Under the pieces are notes generated by a model. That model had not been told where the DNA came from, searched no databases, and saw nothing but the letters and a program-made list of their open reading frames with translations. Shown piece by piece: positions 33,533 through 42,344 of a DNA stretch of 64,000 nucleotides. This DNA is from Candidatus Gottesmanbacteria bacterium (GTDB taxonomy: Bacteria; Patescibacteria; Microgenomatia; 2-02-FULL-39-11): NCBI GenBank assembly GCA_016186795.1, contig JACPKY010000001.1, positions 129,781 to 193,780 on the forward strand. The letters are read 5' to 3'. The stretch's first letter is position 1, and every line of letters starts with the position of its first letter. A program made the translations under genes and the position numbers.

Positions 33533-35971
33533 ATGGCACGTCGCAAAAAGAAATCAATCGCAAAAAAAGTACAACTCCATAGCATGAGACCTATGGAATC
33601 GCTTCATGCCTTTCTTCGAAGCATAAATCTCTCAATAGTGAAAAAGACTTCTCCACGGATTAGCCAAAGGACGAAGAAAGTGAAGGGAAAATTGATGGTA
33701 ACGAAAAACCTGAAAAAGCGAGGATTTTCACAATCAACATCCGTTCAATTATTCCTTACCGAATTCCACCGCTCAAAGACAAACACTCATATAACACTCA
33801 CGAAAAAGAAAGAGACGCTTTCAAAACTTCCATCACAAACAGGAATATTTCTCAAGACATTTTGGAGCAGAAACCAAAGAGTAATTATTCCAATCGTTGG
33901 AATAGGTTTCATCGCAAGCGGAACATTCTACTTTTATATCCTTCGAGATCTCCCTTCACCGTTTACTCTTTCTTCCCAGCATATTGCGCAGACAACGATT
34001 ATACGGGATCGCAATGGAATCGTTTTGTATAAAGTCTACAAAGACGCAAACCGCGTTAAAATGACATGGGATGAAATCCCAACAGTCGTGAAAAATGCAA
34101 CAATTGCCATTGAAGATGCCGATTTTTACCGCCATAACGGAATTTCTCCCAAAGCAATTGTCAGGGCATTCCTCTACAACCTTCAGCAAACAAATATCAA
34201 TACCTATCAAGGGGGTTCTACTATCACCCAGCAATTAGTAAAAAACAGGCTCCTCAATCAACAGAAAACATATAAACGGAAAGCTCAAGAAATTATTCTA
34301 GCCCTAGCAACCGACCTTCTCTATTCAAAAAAAGAAATCCTCAACATGTATCTCAATGAAGTAGGTTACGGAGGTCCGGCATATGGGATTGAGTCGGCCG
34401 CACAGATGTATTTCGGAGTACATGCGAAAGACTTGAGTTTAGCTCAAGCAGCATTCCTTGCTGGTCTTCCGGCTGCCCCAACGACATTTTCTCCTTTTGG
34501 CACAAATCCGCACCTATCAACAATTCGGCAGCAGCAAGTTCTTGATAGGATGTTAAACCTTTCCATGATCTCCAAAACTGCGTATGATCAAGCACGAAAT
34601 GAACTCCTTGTTTTTGCTGCACAAAAAATTGATATCTTGGCTCCCCATTTCGTAATGTTTGTCAAAGACCAACTGGTGACGCAATTGGGTGAAAATGTTG
34701 TCGTCGGCGGAGGCCTTGATGTTATTACTACTCTTGATTATTCCATTCAGCAAAAGGCAGAAGAGGTAGTGAAAAAGCAAATAGAAAGTATGGGAAAAGG
34801 CTACAATATCCATAATGGCGCAGCTCTTGTCACCGACCCGCAAACAGGAGAAATCTTAGCCATGGTTGGATCACAGGATTACTTTGATGTTGCAAACAAA
34901 GGCCATGTCAATGTCACAACAGCTCTTCGACAACCTGGCTCTTCCATAAAAGTAGTCAATTACGCCTACGCCTTTGACCATGGCTATACTCCCAATAGCG
35001 TTATTGAGGACTCACCGGTTGTGTTTGTAGCACCAGGTGCGACCGAACGGTATGCACCACAAAATTACGATTCGAAATTCCATGGGAACGTCACCTTTCG
35101 GTCGGCATTGGCAAATTCCTACAATATTCCTGCTGTAAAAATCCTCAATCGGATTGGGGTTCCCAACATGCTTGAGCAGGGAAGAAAGATGGGGATACGA
35201 AGCTGGAATGATCCACCTCCTATCGGGCTTTCGCTCACATTAGGAGGGCTTGAGGTAACCATGCTTGATATGGCACGAGTCTACGGAACACTGGCAAATC
35301 AAGGGGTGAGGAAAGAGTTGAAGTTCATAAAAGAGATTCGGGATAGTGACCAATCTGACCTGACAAAACTTTTTTATGAAAAAAGCAAAGACCTATCGCT
35401 TATCGGAAGTGTCGAGGCAGAAGAAAATGCTCAAGTCGTTTCCCCTCTTGCCGCTTATTGGCTGACAGACATCCTTGCCGATAACAACGCCCGGCTTCCA
35501 GCCTTTGGACGGTATGCAAAGCTATCAGTACCTGGACATAAAGTCGCTGTGAAAACAGGAACATCAAATAATTTCCGGGATAACTGGACGATCGGCTTCT
35601 CACCAAACTATCTTGTGGCAACGTGGGTTGGCAATAGTGATGGAACGTACATGAACAAAAATCTTGTTTCAGGCATAACAGGAGCTGCCCCAATTTGGCA
35701 TGAAATTATGTCATCTCTCCTTTCCGATGTTGAGGCAAAGGAATTCTCTGTCCCTGAAGGACTCATTCCAATTAAAGTTTGTGCAGTCAATGGCCTTCTT
35801 ACCTGCCCCAACTGTCCGCAGGAGAAAATAGAGTACTTTGCCGCTGATAAAGTCCCAACGAAACAGTGCTATTTCAGATCTGCCTCAGACTGTGCTTCTG
35901 CCAAGCAGCAAGCAGAAGGAAAATCTGAGGAAGAAAAAAAGCAACTCCTTGCCGGATGCTTCGCAAACTAA
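33533..35971 (+). CDS. Class A penicillin-binding protein (GT51 plus transpeptidase)
   Basis: 812 residues. A basic cytoplasmic tail of about 115 residues, one membrane helix (about 120-140), a GT51 glycosyltransferase with EDADFYRHNG and GGSTITQQLVKN, then a transpeptidase with SSIK, SYN and KTGTS motifs. A Cys-containing tail (CPNCPQEK) ends the protein. The enzyme polymerises and cross-links peptidoglycan outside the membrane. The 115-residue basic tail is longer than usual. The ATG at 33533 is chosen over an upstream frame start at 33491 because it follows the attenuator and gives the usual Arg/Lys-rich start. Confidence 0.93.
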   Translation: MARRKKKSIAKKVQLHSMRPMESLHAFLRSINLSIVKKTSPRISQRTKKVKGKLMVTKNLKKRGFSQSTSVQLFLTEFHRSKTNTHITLTKKKETLSKLPSQTGIFLKTFWSRNQRVIIPIVGIGFIASGTFYFYILRDLPSPFTLSSQHIAQTTIIRDRNGIVLYKVYKDANRVKMTWDEIPTVVKNATIAIEDADFYRHNGISPKAIVRAFLYNLQQTNINTYQGGSTITQQLVKNRLLNQQKTYKRKAQEIILALATDLLYSKKEILNMYLNEVGYGGPAYGIESAAQMYFGVHAKDLSLAQAAFLAGLPAAPTTFSPFGTNPHLSTIRQQQVLDRMLNLSMISKTAYDQARNELLVFAAQKIDILAPHFVMFVKDQLVTQLGENVVVGGGLDVITTLDYSIQQKAEEVVKKQIESMGKGYNIHNGAALVTDPQTGEILAMVGSQDYFDVANKGHVNVTTALRQPGSSIKVVNYAYAFDHGYTPNSVIEDSPVVFVAPGATERYAPQNYDSKFHGNVTFRSALANSYNIPAVKILNRIGVPNMLEQGRKMGIRSWNDPPPIGLSLTLGGLEVTMLDMARVYGTLANQGVRKELKFIKEIRDSDQSDLTKLFYEKSKDLSLIGSVEAEENAQVVSPLAAYWLTDILADNNARLPAFGRYAKLSVPGHKVAVKTGTSNNFRDNWTIGFSPNYLVATWVGNSDGTYMNKNLVSGITGAAPIWHEIMSSLLSDVEAKEFSVPEGLIPIKVCAVNGLLTCPNCPQEKIEYFAADKVPTKQCYFRSASDCASAKQQAEGKSEEEKKQLLAGCFAN

Positions 35972-35991
35972 TCTAATTTCCATATCTTAAA

Positions 35992-36020
35992 TTGACATAC
36001 TATTCATACAATGGTATTAT
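35992..36020 (+). promoter_or_regulatory. Promoter of the VapBC-type pair at 36030
   Basis: -35 TTGACA (35992-35997), 17-bp spacer, extended -10 TGG-TATTAT (36013-36020), ending 9 nt before the ATG at 36030. A near-leaderless transcript is predicted. Confidence 0.85.
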
Positions 36021-36029
36021 TTATACCAA

Positions 36030-36308
36030 ATGAATACGTCTATGATCGTCACAAATATCCGGATGCCGAAACAGATCTATACCAAAGTAAAAACATTGGC
36101 TGCGGAAAAAGGTATAAGTTTCAACCAATATATCAATCAACTTGTTGCCGAAAAGACAAGATTAAAACAATTGGGATTGGATAAAAAACCACTCAAAAGA
36201 AACCAATATCCATCTCTCTGGGATTTAGCAAAGTTAGCCAAACTTCCCTCAAAGCCCATGGGTGCATCGAAGGATGACAAAATCATTTACGGTATAGATG
36301 ATCGATAA
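36030..36308 (+). CDS. Ribbon-helix-helix antitoxin (VapB-type)
   Basis: 92 residues. The N-terminal strand MIVTNIRMPKQIYTKVKTLA followed by GISFNQYINQL is a typical CopG-like DNA-binding fold. The C-terminal half is basic and unstructured, as expected for the toxin-binding tail. It should repress its own promoter and neutralise the PIN toxin encoded downstream. The genes overlap by 11 nt. Confidence 0.83.
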   Translation: MNTSMIVTNIRMPKQIYTKVKTLAAEKGISFNQYINQLVAEKTRLKQLGLDKKPLKRNQYPSLWDLAKLAKLPSKPMGASKDDKIIYGIDDR

Positions 36309-36702
36309 AGTATTTATTGACACGAGTTTTTTAAAGGCCGTGGTCGACGAAAAAGACGACTTTTATACCGATGCGTTAAGGATTTGGAACAGATTCCGGG
36401 AGGGAAATTTTCAGCTTCTTACCTCTAATTTTATCCTTGATGAGACACTTACACTTGTTCGTATCCGCAGAGGTCTCCATATTATAGAATTATTTAGAAA
36501 AATTCTTGCCGGAAAGCCTGCTATAGAAATAGAAAGAGTTGCTCTTGAGGACGAAGAAAATGCATGGAAATGGTTCATGCTTCCCTGGAAAGATCTATCC
36601 TTTACTGACTGCATCTCCTTTGCCTTGATGAAGCGGCTTGGACTGAACAGAGTTGCTACTTTCGATAAACACTTCCGCCAGGCCGGATTTATCCTCTTTT
36701 GA
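36298..36702 (+). CDS. PIN-domain ribonuclease toxin (VapC-type)
   Basis: 134 residues, full PIN length. The four acidic residues are visible: Asp8 (FIDTSF), Glu49 (ILDETL), Asp104 (FTDCISFAL) and Asp123 (TFDKHF). PIN toxins cut RNA, often tRNA or rRNA, with Mg2+. The start overlaps the antitoxin end by 11 nt, which suits coupled translation. All catalytic positions are intact, so the pair looks active. Confidence 0.88.
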   Translation: MIDKVFIDTSFLKAVVDEKDDFYTDALRIWNRFREGNFQLLTSNFILDETLTLVRIRRGLHIIELFRKILAGKPAIEIERVALEDEENAWKWFMLPWKDLSFTDCISFALMKRLGLNRVATFDKHFRQAGFILF

Positions 36703-36750
36703 CCAACTAGTATTTTGCCTGTCCCCCGGGCACTCAGGACATACGGCCAC

Positions 36751-36779
36751 TTGACAAGTAACCTATAGTAGGATATACT
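36751..36779 (+). promoter_or_regulatory. Promoter of the SLT gene with CCTATAGTA motif
   Basis: -35 TTGACA (36751-36756), 17-bp spacer, -10 TATACT (36774-36779). The motif CCTATAGTA (36762-36770) lies in the spacer, as in the promoter at 21337. Confidence 0.8.
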
Positions 36780-36811
36780 CCCCTTTCTTCCTCGAAGTAG
36801 AGACAAATAAT

Positions 36812-36837
36812 CATCGTATAAACTACGATGGTTTTTT
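36812..36837 (+). promoter_or_regulatory. Attenuator-like hairpin before the SLT gene
   Basis: CATCGTA-TAAAC-TACGATG followed by GTTTTTT, ending 6 nt before the ATG at 36844. It lies within a leader of about 58 nt from the promoter at 36751. Confidence 0.6.
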
Positions 36838-36843
36838 GTATCT

Positions 36844-37455
36844 ATGAGACAGTATATCTTCTTCATCTTACTAGTCCTTTTCCTTAGCCCTCTAGGTGGG
36901 CTGGTTCATTCTGCCTATGCATCTGCCGAGGCTATTGAGGAGGACGCAATTCAGAAGCTTATGATTGATCCGAGGTCTGAGGTGCCTGAGTATAAACTCT
37001 TGCCCAAACCCACTCCAGCCCCTCAAGAAAATAGCCTCCAGACAGAGGACGACCGTGCCTGGACGACCTCCCTCTACCGAAAGACGATTGGCGAAGTAGC
37101 CAATAAGTACCATCTTGATGCACAGCTTCTCTATGCTACCATCATGACTGAATCTGAGGGGAACGAGTTTGCCTTCCGCTACGAACCTCAAATCAAGGAC
37201 GCGAGCTTTTGTATCGGGCAAATACTTCTTTCTACTGCCCGTTCTCTTGGGTTTAACGGAGAACCAAAGGAGCTCTATAACCCTGAGATCTGTATTGACC
37301 TCATGGGGAGATACTACCGCTTCATGCTTGATACCCATGGAGAACTTACGTTCGTGCAGCTTGCACAAGCATACAACACTGGCTCACCGTTTAAATGGGC
37401 AGTTCCAGGACACATCGAAAGATTTACCATTTGGTATGAAGAGAAAGGAAGCTAA
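36844..37455 (+). CDS. SLT-type lytic transglycosylase
   Basis: 203 residues. Signal peptide (about 1-24), a Pro-rich linker, then an SLT/goose-lysozyme-like domain from about 75: LLYATIMTESEGNEFAF with the catalytic glutamate, then CIGQILLSTARSLGF and AQAYNTGSP. Lytic transglycosylases cleave the glycan strands of peptidoglycan with formation of anhydro-muramic ends. Together with the PBP and MreB it belongs to wall turnover. The promoter and attenuator indicate tight control. Confidence 0.85.
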   Translation: MRQYIFFILLVLFLSPLGGLVHSAYASAEAIEEDAIQKLMIDPRSEVPEYKLLPKPTPAPQENSLQTEDDRAWTTSLYRKTIGEVANKYHLDAQLLYATIMTESEGNEFAFRYEPQIKDASFCIGQILLSTARSLGFNGEPKELYNPEICIDLMGRYYRFMLDTHGELTFVQLAQAYNTGSPFKWAVPGHIERFTIWYEEKGS

Positions 37456-37459
37456 AGGT

Positions 37460-38359
37460 CTACTTCACTTGCCAACTCTTCCCATCACTCACTACCTCAA
37501 TATCTCCATCCACATCGGTCCTTCTTAACTGTATCGATCTATTTCGTAAGAGATCAATTGCTTCTTTTGAAGGATGACCGTAGCTATTTTTCCCAACAGA
37601 AATGACAGCAAGTTCTGGACGGATAAAATCAAGAAATTCGCGGCTCATGCCGGTTTTGGAACCATGATGTGGAACTTTGAGCACCGTAACTGGTTGTAAT
37701 AGTCCAAGTCTTAGGATATCTGGCTGAATTCTGATATCCCCATCCCCGGTAAAAAGAGTGTGGAAAGAACCATACGAAAGATTGATGTAATAGGAAAAAT
37801 CGTTGATATCAGTCTCGGTGGAAAGACCTAAGATAGCACCAGATATCAAACTGTTAGGATAATCCGCTAGATCGACGTGACTAAAAACCCAGTTTTTTTC
37901 TGGCCAAACAACCGTAAATTCAACACTTCCAAGTTCGAAATGGTCTCCGGCAAAGAGGTTCTTCAGTGGAATTTGCTGGCGAGAAAGTTCCTCAATCAAC
38001 ATTCTATATCCTTCAGTATCGTTTTCCTCTAAACCACTAATAAAATATTTCACACTATATCGTTTAATCAGAGAAATCAATCCTTGCAGATGATCTTTTT
38101 GCGGGTGGGTAAGGAGGACAATATCGATCGTCCGGTCGTAAAAAGGCATATGTTTCCCAAGGCAAAGAAGGATACTATCATTGGGTCCGCCATCAATAAC
38201 CATATCCAAGTTTTCCGGTGTCCTGATATAGGCACCGTCTCCTTGGCCGACGTTGCAAAAAACGATATGGAGAAGACCATCGGGAAGAGAGAAAAGATAG
38301 CCTCCGAGAAGAATAAGGCCGAAGAGAATCCCAATGATAAAGTACTTTTTAGAGAACAT
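37460..38359 (-). CDS. ComEC-type metallo-beta-lactamase domain protein
   Basis: 299 residues. One N-terminal membrane helix (about 7-25) followed by a metallo-beta-lactamase fold: VGQGDGAYIRT, metal site LTHPQKDHLQG, and VPHHGSKTG. This is the C-terminal part of the DNA-uptake protein ComEC, encoded separately from the competence domain at 38436. It may degrade or process the non-transported strand. A TTG at 38368 is an alternative start. The 76 bp between the two parts are a repeat-like stretch. Confidence 0.87.
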   Translation of the reverse strand: MFSKKYFIIGILFGLILLGGYLFSLPDGLLHIVFCNVGQGDGAYIRTPENLDMVIDGGPNDSILLCLGKHMPFYDRTIDIVLLTHPQKDHLQGLISLIKRYSVKYFISGLEENDTEGYRMLIEELSRQQIPLKNLFAGDHFELGSVEFTVVWPEKNWVFSHVDLADYPNSLISGAILGLSTETDINDFSYYINLSYGSFHTLFTGDGDIRIQPDILRLGLLQPVTVLKVPHHGSKTGMSREFLDFIRPELAVISVGKNSYGHPSKEAIDLLRNRSIQLRRTDVDGDIEVVSDGKSWQVK

Positions 38360-38435
38360 AATTCCCAATAAGAATCAAATCCCAAATCCCAACTCCAATC
38401 AACACCAATGTCAAATAGCAATGACCAATCTATGA
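38360..38435. repeat. ATCCCAA-rich repeat-like segment between the two ComEC parts
   Basis: On the plus strand it contains AATCAAATCCCAAATCCCAA followed by CTCCAATCAACACCAATG. The simple-sequence look differs from the flanking genes. The competence-domain frame ends as it enters this segment, and the metallo-beta-lactamase frame starts at its other edge. Confidence 0.5.
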
Positions 38436-39239
38436 CTAAAATCGTATCGAAGCGAACGGGATTCGAGCCAAAAGCTCTATAACAGTAATAATATACGTCA
38501 ACGGTACCCACGTAAACCATGCCGGCACAATTCCTAAAGGAAGCCAAATTATCGATACTAAACTCGTGAAAAACCCCAAGATCATAATTGGCTGGATTGC
38601 CCATTCTATGAGAACATTCGCGACAGGCGAAATGAGTGAAATTCTGCCAAATCGAAGAAAGATTACTGGCAGTGTAAAAAGTTGAGCGCTAAGTGTGAGG
38701 CGAAGATTTTCTTTCAGAAAATAAAAAAGTTGATCTCTCAATCTATTTTGTAACTGGCGCTTGGATGGTTTATTTGCCAAAAGGATTCCCAGTGTCGCTA
38801 AGAAAGAAAGTTGAAATGAGACATCTTTTACGAGAGAAAAATCGAACAGAAGTATTACCATGGCGGCTAAAAATAAACTTAGCAATCCCCAATTTTGTCT
38901 GCCAAAAACGATGGCAACCAAATTCATCGAGCCCATAATGGAGGCCCGTACTATTGATGGACTGGCTCCCACAAACAAAACAAATAGTACTATAAGACAT
39001 ATCGTAATAATACTAGAGGCCTTTTTTCCCATGAAGGTAAGCATTTTGGCTGTCAGTGTAGTCAAAATAGTAATATTTATTCCAGAAAGGGCAATAATAT
39101 GAAGCGTCCCGGTAGTAATAAGGCTCTGGTAGAAACTCCGTGGCATTGGCCCATCAATACCGAAAAGAATTCCAAGAAGTAACGATGCCTGAGGCTCGGA
39201 AAGAAGATGCTGAATTGGGGCAACGAACGGATTAGTCAT
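38436..39239 (-). CDS. ComEC competence domain (DNA translocation channel), separate gene
   Basis: 267 residues, about seven membrane helices. The competence domain marks are LHIIALSGINITILT, VGASPSIVRASIMG and FQLSFLATLGIL. In most bacteria this domain forms the membrane channel of ComEC and is followed in the same chain by the metallo-beta-lactamase domain, here encoded at 37460. The N-terminal OB-fold part of ComEC is absent; the upstream membrane gene (39250) may stand in. The order ComEA, membrane protein, ComEC channel, metallo-beta-lactamase protein on one strand suggests one operon for DNA uptake. Confidence 0.88.
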   Translation of the reverse strand: MTNPFVAPIQHLLSEPQASLLLGILFGIDGPMPRSFYQSLITTGTLHIIALSGINITILTTLTAKMLTFMGKKASSIITICLIVLFVLFVGASPSIVRASIMGSMNLVAIVFGRQNWGLLSLFLAAMVILLFDFSLVKDVSFQLSFLATLGILLANKPSKRQLQNRLRDQLFYFLKENLRLTLSAQLFTLPVIFLRFGRISLISPVANVLIEWAIQPIMILGFFTSLVSIIWLPLGIVPAWFTWVPLTYIITVIELLARIPFASIRF

Positions 39240-39249
39240 GGGGCACCCC

Positions 39250-40020
39250 CTAGGTGATATGTAAGAAGCGGACCAAGAACTGCAAGCGTTTCTTTTCCGA
39301 TAGACTAAAAAAGACGAGAAAAAAGCGCAAGGAATAGGTTGCGATAATGGTAAAAAATGTAGAGGTTGTAAAGATGGTCACAGGGTAATAGCGTAAGTTT
39401 ACGTCATAGATATTCGTAAATCCTATGAGTAAGAATGTTAGTCCGACAACCAAGAAGAATAAAGGTTTATTGTAGCCACCGAACCACTGACTTGTGAAAA
39501 AGATGGATTTTGTGGAAGAAATTCCTAAGATAACTGAGGCCAAAATAAGAGAAATAAGATATAAATCGCTAATTCGATCCTCAAGTGGATGGTTTATTTC
39601 CAAAATCCCAAGCATGAAACAGACAAAAAGACTATTTAAGAAAATGAGGTAGTGACTGAGCCTTCCATGAAACATCTCGTTGACCCGATAGGATAATGCG
39701 CGTTTGTCCTGCCGAAGATATCGCCACATAATTTTTCCTGTAAAATGGATACCATCGCCCACGTATGCTCCCGCAAAAAAGATTAGCATGATAGCAATAA
39801 GGTCAAAATCTCCCAATGGAAAAAGTGTCATTGATGGGCGAAGAAGGATGTTTCTGACAATACTGTACCAGCCGATATAAAAAAGGAGAGGGAAAAGAAA
39901 AATGGTCAGCCAGTCGCTAACAGGTACGCGTTTAAAGACCTTCTCTTCAAGCCTCCCTCTCCTATGGGAGATAACAGCAATTAAGGCAACTGCCGCAATG
40001 AAAAAAAATCCTTTCAGCAT
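39250..40020 (-). CDS. Polytopic membrane protein in the competence cluster
   Basis: 256 residues with about seven hydrophobic helices and a basic loop (WRYLRQDKRALSYRVNEMFHGRL) near 95-120. I recognise no family. It lies between comEA (20 nt gap) and the ComEC channel gene (10 nt gap) on the same strand, so it is probably co-transcribed and may take part in uptake. Confidence 0.7.
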   Translation of the reverse strand: MLKGFFFIAAVALIAVISHRRGRLEEKVFKRVPVSDWLTIFLFPLLFYIGWYSIVRNILLRPSMTLFPLGDFDLIAIMLIFFAGAYVGDGIHFTGKIMWRYLRQDKRALSYRVNEMFHGRLSHYLIFLNSLFVCFMLGILEINHPLEDRISDLYLISLILASVILGISSTKSIFFTSQWFGGYNKPLFFLVVGLTFLLIGFTNIYDVNLRYYPVTIFTTSTFFTIIATYSLRFFLVFFSLSEKKRLQFLVRFLHIT

Positions 40021-40039
40021 TCCTTTTTACTCTAGCAAA

Positions 40040-40660
40040 TCAGTATAAAGTGATCAAATCGGCTAGATTATCAAAGGTTTTCTGACCAAGAATTTTTTTC
40101 GTCAATAACTCATCAATTGATTTGTACGGACGGCCTGAAATAATTTTCTCGGCGGTCACTGGACCAATACCCGGAAGAGATTCTAACTCTGATTTTGAGG
40201 CAGAATTCAAAGGAATAAGAGCTGATAGATCTGTCGTTTGCATCCCTCGTACGTCCGATTTTGCAGATTCGGAGACGTTTGGTATATAGAGTTTTATCCC
40301 ATCGGTTAGTTTTGATGCTTTATTGAGAGTCTGAGAAACCCAAGTACGATCGGCATTGCTAGATAGACCACCAGCGATTGTAAGAGCATCGGAAATCCGA
40401 GCCCCTATGGGAAGTTCATACACACCAGGCTTTTGCACTGCTCCTTCAATATCAATAACAACAGTAAGAGTTGAAGAGTGTGTGGAATCCGTAGAAAAAA
40501 CAACTTCAGAATCATCCGGTGAACGTTTCACAAGTGTAAATATTCCCGAGGCTACAAGAACTATTCCGACAATACCAACAATGATAGGTATGGCAAATAT
40601 CTGCCATATTCTTTTTATTCCCTCAATATGAGAAGACTCATGGTCATCTGAAAAACTCAT
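40040..40660 (-). CDS. comEA: ComEA-like DNA-binding protein (SLBB plus helix-hairpin-helix)
   Basis: 206 residues. One membrane helix (about 23-45), an SLBB-type domain near 68-100 (IEGAVQKPGVYELPIG), then paired helix-hairpin-helix motifs at the C-terminus (LNSASKSELESLPGIGPVTA, then YKSIDELL). ComEA binds incoming double-stranded DNA outside the membrane and hands it to ComEC. It begins the downstream part of the cluster, 15 nt after the DUF475 gene. Confidence 0.9.
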   Translation of the reverse strand: MSFSDDHESSHIEGIKRIWQIFAIPIIVGIVGIVLVASGIFTLVKRSPDDSEVVFSTDSTHSSTLTVVIDIEGAVQKPGVYELPIGARISDALTIAGGLSSNADRTWVSQTLNKASKLTDGIKLYIPNVSESAKSDVRGMQTTDLSALIPLNSASKSELESLPGIGPVTAEKIISGRPYKSIDELLTKKILGQKTFDNLADLITLY

Positions 40661-40675
40661 GCTGTACTAGGAGTA

Positions 40676-41602
40676 TCACAGATGAGCACTCGAAGCAACA
40701 AAACGGGATTTGACAAAAAAGTAGCCAACGACCGCAAAAGTAATAATAGGAGAAAGATAGTGTGGAATAGACATGCCAAATGCATCAGCAATCATAATCG
40801 TGCCCAAGAAAAGAATTGAGTACATGGCACCGTTTTTGAGATAGATGTATTTTTTAATCCTTTCAATATTATGCACAGTCAGTTCGCGAAGGACGAATGC
40901 GCCCAATCCATTTCCCAAAAGGATAAGAGGTACTGACAAGGTGAAGGCAAAAGATCCAAGGACTCCATCGATAGAAAATGTTGTATCGATAACTTCAAGG
41001 TAGAGGATTTTACTGATATCCGACATCCCCCCACTCCCTTTCATGAGTGACTTTTCGGCAAGTTGGGCTTGCTGCTTAAACCCGTGGGTAATAAAAAATG
41101 CCGTTGAGCCAACGACAGCGGAAAATGCCAGAAGCGGTTCAATAGAAATTGCAAACCAAACGATGGTTGTCAAAAGAACCGATACTACTGCGTAGAACCA
41201 GACCCCTTGGGAAAAGATAAACCGTTCTCCCGGAAGACCGAACTGTTTCTCTTCAAGGAAAATCCAATGGAAAAAAAGAAAGAGTAAGAATACTCCCCCA
41301 CCCATGAGAAGAAGAGGAGATGATGATTCAATCGATTCAACGATATGGGGGTCACCAGAAAATGTAGCGGTGAAGGCACCAACCGGACCAAGACCGGGAG
41401 AAACCATCCAAACAATAAGAAGAGGAAGAAGTCCTCGGACAATAATGACAGCGAAAAGAAGTCCCCAGAAAAGAAACCATCCTCGATATTTTGGCTTCAT
41501 GGTGGAAAGAACCTCGGCGTTGATGATGGCATTGTCGATACTACTGATTACCTCGAAAAGAGAAAGACCGACAACAGGAAGGAGAAGCGAAAGAAGATTC
41601 AT
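40676..41602 (-). CDS. DUF475/TerC-like integral membrane protein
   Basis: 308 residues with about eight helices. TerC-family marks are SLFEVISSIDNAIINAEVL near 14-32 and the paired LEVIDTTFSIDGVLGSFAF in the second half, each with conserved acidic residues inside the membrane. TerC proteins are linked to metal export and tellurium resistance; the role of DUF475 is unclear. A TATAAT box ends 7 nt before the ATG, so the transcript should be near-leaderless. It is the first gene of the operon that continues into comEA. Confidence 0.85.
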   Translation of the reverse strand: MNLLSLLLPVVGLSLFEVISSIDNAIINAEVLSTMKPKYRGWFLFWGLLFAVIIVRGLLPLLIVWMVSPGLGPVGAFTATFSGDPHIVESIESSSPLLLMGGGVFLLFLFFHWIFLEEKQFGLPGERFIFSQGVWFYAVVSVLLTTIVWFAISIEPLLAFSAVVGSTAFFITHGFKQQAQLAEKSLMKGSGGMSDISKILYLEVIDTTFSIDGVLGSFAFTLSVPLILLGNGLGAFVLRELTVHNIERIKKYIYLKNGAMYSILFLGTIMIADAFGMSIPHYLSPIITFAVVGYFFVKSRFVASSAHL

Positions 41603-41696
41603 AAAAGGTATTATACCTAAGTTTCTGGGGAAGAAAAAGCATTCCGATTAACTCGGAAGGTTTCGAATTCGCTCAGGATGACTGCACCTTGCGCGG

Positions 41697-41870
41697 TCAC
41701 TTCTTCATTACCATAAACTCCCCAACAATTGCTACTGCAAAAACAACAACACCGACCGTCACCGTTGCAAGATCTGGCCACAAAGCAGCAACTATCAGTC
41801 CCAACCCAACACCACCTAATGTATGGAGAAGCGGGTGTGGTTTGAAACACTCTTGCATCATTTTATCCAT
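41697..41870 (-). CDS. Small membrane protein (57 residues)
   Basis: The frame starts MDKMMQECFKPHPLLHTLGG and continues with two hydrophobic stretches and a short basic end (EFMVMKK). A Cys-x3-Pro-x-Pro start followed by a Gly-rich helix pair recalls small CPR membrane proteins, from memory only. A Gly-rich site lies about 10 nt upstream. An alternative start is the ATG at 41861. A dispersed repeat of the TTTCGANTTCGCTCAGGA type (41661-41678) lies just after its stop. Confidence 0.6.
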   Translation of the reverse strand: MDKMMQECFKPHPLLHTLGGVGLGLIVAALWPDLATVTVGVVVFAVAIVGEFMVMKK

Positions 41871-41911
41871 TCTTCATTCACCCCCTTCTATAAGATATAT
41901 CAGCATGATTA

Positions 41912-42208
41912 TTACATTAATTTTTCTGACCAGAAAAATGTGCACCCATCATTTCCAACACGAGCCGAGTGTGTAACATTTCCGGCAATAACAAGTTTAT
42001 CACCCCTGACACAGTGGAATTTTTCCTCTCCAACAACGACATCCATTGATCCAGAAAGAAATGCAAGGAGTTTGGTTTCGGGATGCTTGTGGGGAGGGTA
42101 GATATCACCAGGTCCGTTGGTATAGTGCATCGGGTCAAATCCCTCTGCAATAATTGACCTGGAAATCTCTTCGTCTTTAAGATTTGCGTAGAAATTTTGA
42201 TAGTACAT
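41912..42208 (-). CDS. Cupin-domain protein
   Basis: 98 residues, a single small barrel. The first cupin motif is PPHKHPETKLLAFLSGSMDV and the second is KLVIAGNVTHSARVG, giving His and Glu metal ligands. The N-terminal 30 residues are charged. Single-domain cupins of this size bind metal and small ligands; no reaction can be assigned. A TAATAT box ends 7 nt before the ATG. Confidence 0.85.
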   Translation of the reverse strand: MYYQNFYANLKDEEISRSIIAEGFDPMHYTNGPGDIYPPHKHPETKLLAFLSGSMDVVVGEEKFHCVRGDKLVIAGNVTHSARVGNDGCTFFWSEKLM

Positions 42209-42344
42209 AGAACCTATATTAAAACCTCATTTCTACTGCAACTGTCCAGTTTCGCAACGAAAGCAGGTTTTGATATAGGTTCTTCCAAAATTCCTTCCAA
42301 TCTCAAATGTAACAGTCAAGAATTTGAAATGCAAGTGGGGTCGA

